DNA of 16,421 bases from CABZJG01 sp965659715 (GTDB taxonomy: Bacteria > Pseudomonadota > Alphaproteobacteria > Rhodobacterales > Rhodobacteraceae): the NCBI GenBank assembly GCA_965659715.1, contig CBFHXE010000056.1, forward strand, positions 1-16,421. The letters are read 5' to 3'. How positions within the stretch are numbered: position 1 is the first letter of the stretch; each line of letters starts with the position of its first letter. The position numbers were made by a program, and so were the translations under genes. Below, one piece after another: positions 15,188 through 16,421 of the stretch. The notes under the pieces were generated by a model. It was not told where the DNA came from and did not search any database. It was given only the letters and a program-made list of their open reading frames with translations.

Positions 15188-16015
15188 ATGCAACAGAAAA
15201 CTGTTAAAATTGGTAATATTAAAATAGGTGAAAATAACCCCATCGCCTTTATTACTGGCCCATGCCAGCTTGAGAACCGCAATCATGCGATGATGATGGC
15301 CGATAAAATTTCAAACCTTTGTGCAAAAAATGGCGCGCAGTTTATATTCAAAGCCAGCTATGACAAAGCCAACCGGTCATCCATTTCATCCGCACGAGGG
15401 ATAGGTATGGATGAAGGCCTGCGTATCCTTCAAGATATTTCACGCGAATTTAGTTGCCCCGTTATCACCGATGTGCATGAGGCAAGCCAATGCCAGCCAG
15501 CCAGCGAAGCCGTTGATATCTTGCAAATACCGGCCTTTCTATGCCGGCAAACCGATCTGCTTCTGGCCGCTGGTAAAACTAGCAAGCCCGTCAATGTCAA
15601 AAAGGGTAAGTTCATGGCGCCTTGGTATATGTGGAACGTTGCGGAAAAAATCGCCAGCACCGGCAATCGCGACATCTTGCTGTGCGAGCGGGGCACATCG
15701 TTTGGATATAACACTTTGGTCAATGACTTTCGCGGATTGCAAACCATGGCTGAAACAGGGTATCCGGTTATTTTTGACGCCACCCATTCGGTGCAGCAAC
15801 CCAGCGGACAAGGCAATACATCGGGCGGCGAGCGGCAGTTCGTGGCCGGATTGGCCCGCGCGGCCTGTGCCATGGGCATCAGCGGTGTTTTTATTGAAAC
15901 CCATCAGGATCCCGATAATGCCCCCTGCGACGGCCCAAACATGATCTCAATTGATCACATGGGGGCTTTAATGGACGACTTGCTTGCCTTTGACGCGCTG
16001 CGCAAGGGATTATAA
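15188..16015 (+). CDS. kdsA: Kdo-8-phosphate synthase (KdsA), metal-dependent type
   Basis: Condenses phosphoenolpyruvate with arabinose-5-phosphate to 3-deoxy-D-manno-octulosonate 8-phosphate (275 aa, cytoplasmic TIM barrel). Seen: FKASYDKANRSS (54-65), QIPAFLCRQTDLLLAAGKT (113-131), VNVKKGKFMAPW (135-146), CERGTSFGYN (166-175) and DATHSVQQP (197-205). The N-terminal TGPCQLEN has C26 where E. coli KdsA has Asn. With H200, E237 (FIETH) and D248 this forms the Cys-His-Glu-Asp metal site of the Aquifex-type, metal-dependent class. GAGG lies 7 nt before the ATG, inside the end of kdsB. It is last in the cluster; a KdsC phosphatase gene does not follow. Confidence 0.95.
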   Translation: MQQKTVKIGNIKIGENNPIAFITGPCQLENRNHAMMMADKISNLCAKNGAQFIFKASYDKANRSSISSARGIGMDEGLRILQDISREFSCPVITDVHEASQCQPASEAVDILQIPAFLCRQTDLLLAAGKTSKPVNVKKGKFMAPWYMWNVAEKIASTGNRDILLCERGTSFGYNTLVNDFRGLQTMAETGYPVIFDATHSVQQPSGQGNTSGGERQFVAGLARAACAMGISGVFIETHQDPDNAPCDGPNMISIDHMGALMDDLLAFDALRKGL

Positions 16016-16044
16016 TCAGTTTACTGGTTAAAGCAGGGATGGGT

Positions 16045-16421
16045 TTAACTTTGGTTCCTTTCGCCTAGGATGTTAAGGTAGTTGGCCGCAAAGATAATCC
16101 CTGCCCCCAAAATCACCAGTGCATCCACAGGTTCAAAATAAAAGATAAATCCAATCACGACGATGGCTGGCAAACGGATAAAATCTATGGGCGCAATCAG
16201 CGTGGCTGGTGCAAGCGACAGCGCCGTGGTCAGCGAAAAATGCGCGGTCAGGCCGGCACAGGCAATAAGGATCACCCAAGGCAGGTTTTGCCCGGATGGC
16301 AGCGCTATATCACCATCATAGCCTGCACAGATTAACCCAAAACCAAGTTGAAAAAGCGTCATGTAAAAAAGCACTGTCAAAATTGTTTCGCTTTGCGTTA
16401 GTTTTTTGGTCAATACAATTG
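16045..16421 (-). CDS. EamA/DMT-family membrane transporter, C-terminal part (5' end off the right edge)
   Basis: The frame is open to the right edge, so this is the last 125 or so residues of a drug/metabolite transporter, normally about 290-300 aa with ten helices in two EamA repeats. Visible hydrophobic segments include TILTVLFYMTLFQLGFGLICAG, WVILIACAGLTAHFSLTTAL, IRLPAIVVIGFIFYF and ALVILGAGIIFAANYLNIL. The motif TTALSLAPATLIAPIDFIRLP matches the end of the second EamA repeat. Internal TTG and other codons near the edge are not believed to be starts. The substrate cannot be told. It converges on kdsA with a 29-nt gap that shows only a weak hairpin (GTTAAA/TTTAAC, 16027-16049). Confidence 0.85.
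   Translation of the reverse strand, partial: IVLTKKLTQSETILTVLFYMTLFQLGFGLICAGYDGDIALPSGQNLPWVILIACAGLTAHFSLTTALSLAPATLIAPIDFIRLPAIVVIGFIFYFEPVDALVILGAGIIFAANYLNILGERNQS

Noticed and set aside
15411..15944. A 177-codon open frame overlapping kdsA on the same strand.
   Set aside because: It lies wholly inside kdsA in another frame, has no domain resemblance and no ribosome site, while kdsA is an unambiguous full-length match to its family.
16016..16049. Possible bidirectional terminator between kdsA and the transporter gene.
   Set aside because: The only stems are a 4-bp CAGT/ACTG and a weak AT-rich 6-bp GTTAAA/TTTAAC with an 11-nt loop, so stability would be low.

Overview
The window looks like chromosomal DNA from a marine-type alphaproteobacterium, most likely Rhodobacterales (Roseobacter-like). 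This is inferred from gene content and protein style: a heterotetrameric sarcosine oxidase operon, a CcmI of the alphaproteobacterial two-helix plus TPR type, a DUF1289 protein, DusA next to a MOSC protein, and a Kdo cluster. Base composition appears moderate, a little over half GC by eye. I see no tRNA, rRNA, insertion sequence, prophage or CRISPR array.

Region 1 (1-3965, minus strand) is a soxBDA operon. It encodes the sarcosine oxidase beta subunit, the small zinc-binding delta subunit, and the first 757 residues of the alpha subunit, which runs off the left edge. A terminator-like hairpin with a T-tract sits between soxD and soxA. Region 2 (4143-6099, plus strand) is divergent from it: ccmI (cytochrome c maturation), ruvX (YqgF nuclease) and a DUF1289 four-cysteine protein, tightly packed. 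Region 3 (6138-7268, minus strand) is a two-gene unit: a small exported protein, then an Fe(II)/2-oxoglutarate dioxygenase-like protein. Region 4 (7442-10010, plus strand) pairs an acyl/oxalyl-CoA synthetase-like adenylating enzyme with a ketopantoate-reductase-family dehydrogenase, 1 nt apart.

Region 5 (10011-10655) has no intact gene. It holds a Nudix hydrolase reading frame on the minus strand that is interrupted by an in-frame TAG, followed (upstream of that gene) by about 200 nt with nothing recognisable. Region 6 (10656-12241, minus strand) is dusA followed by a MOSC-domain gene, joined by a TAATG overlap. Region 7 (12377-16015, plus strand) is a surface-sugar cluster: UDP-glucuronate 4-epimerase-like enzyme, arabinose-5-phosphate isomerase (KdsD/KpsF), a divergent CMP-Kdo synthetase (KdsB) and Kdo-8-phosphate synthase (KdsA). 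Together these give ribulose-5-P to arabinose-5-P, Kdo-8-P and CMP-Kdo, with the phosphatase KdsC missing here. Region 8 is the C-terminal part of an EamA/DMT transporter on the minus strand, entering from the right edge.

Most of the window is ordinary housekeeping and catabolic content. I did not find a convincing undescribed multi-gene system. The points most worth a second look are the KdsB homologue lacking a metal-ligand aspartate, the hairpin inside the sox operon, the perfect 8-bp inverted repeat in the dusA/epimerase divergent region, and the decaying Nudix gene.
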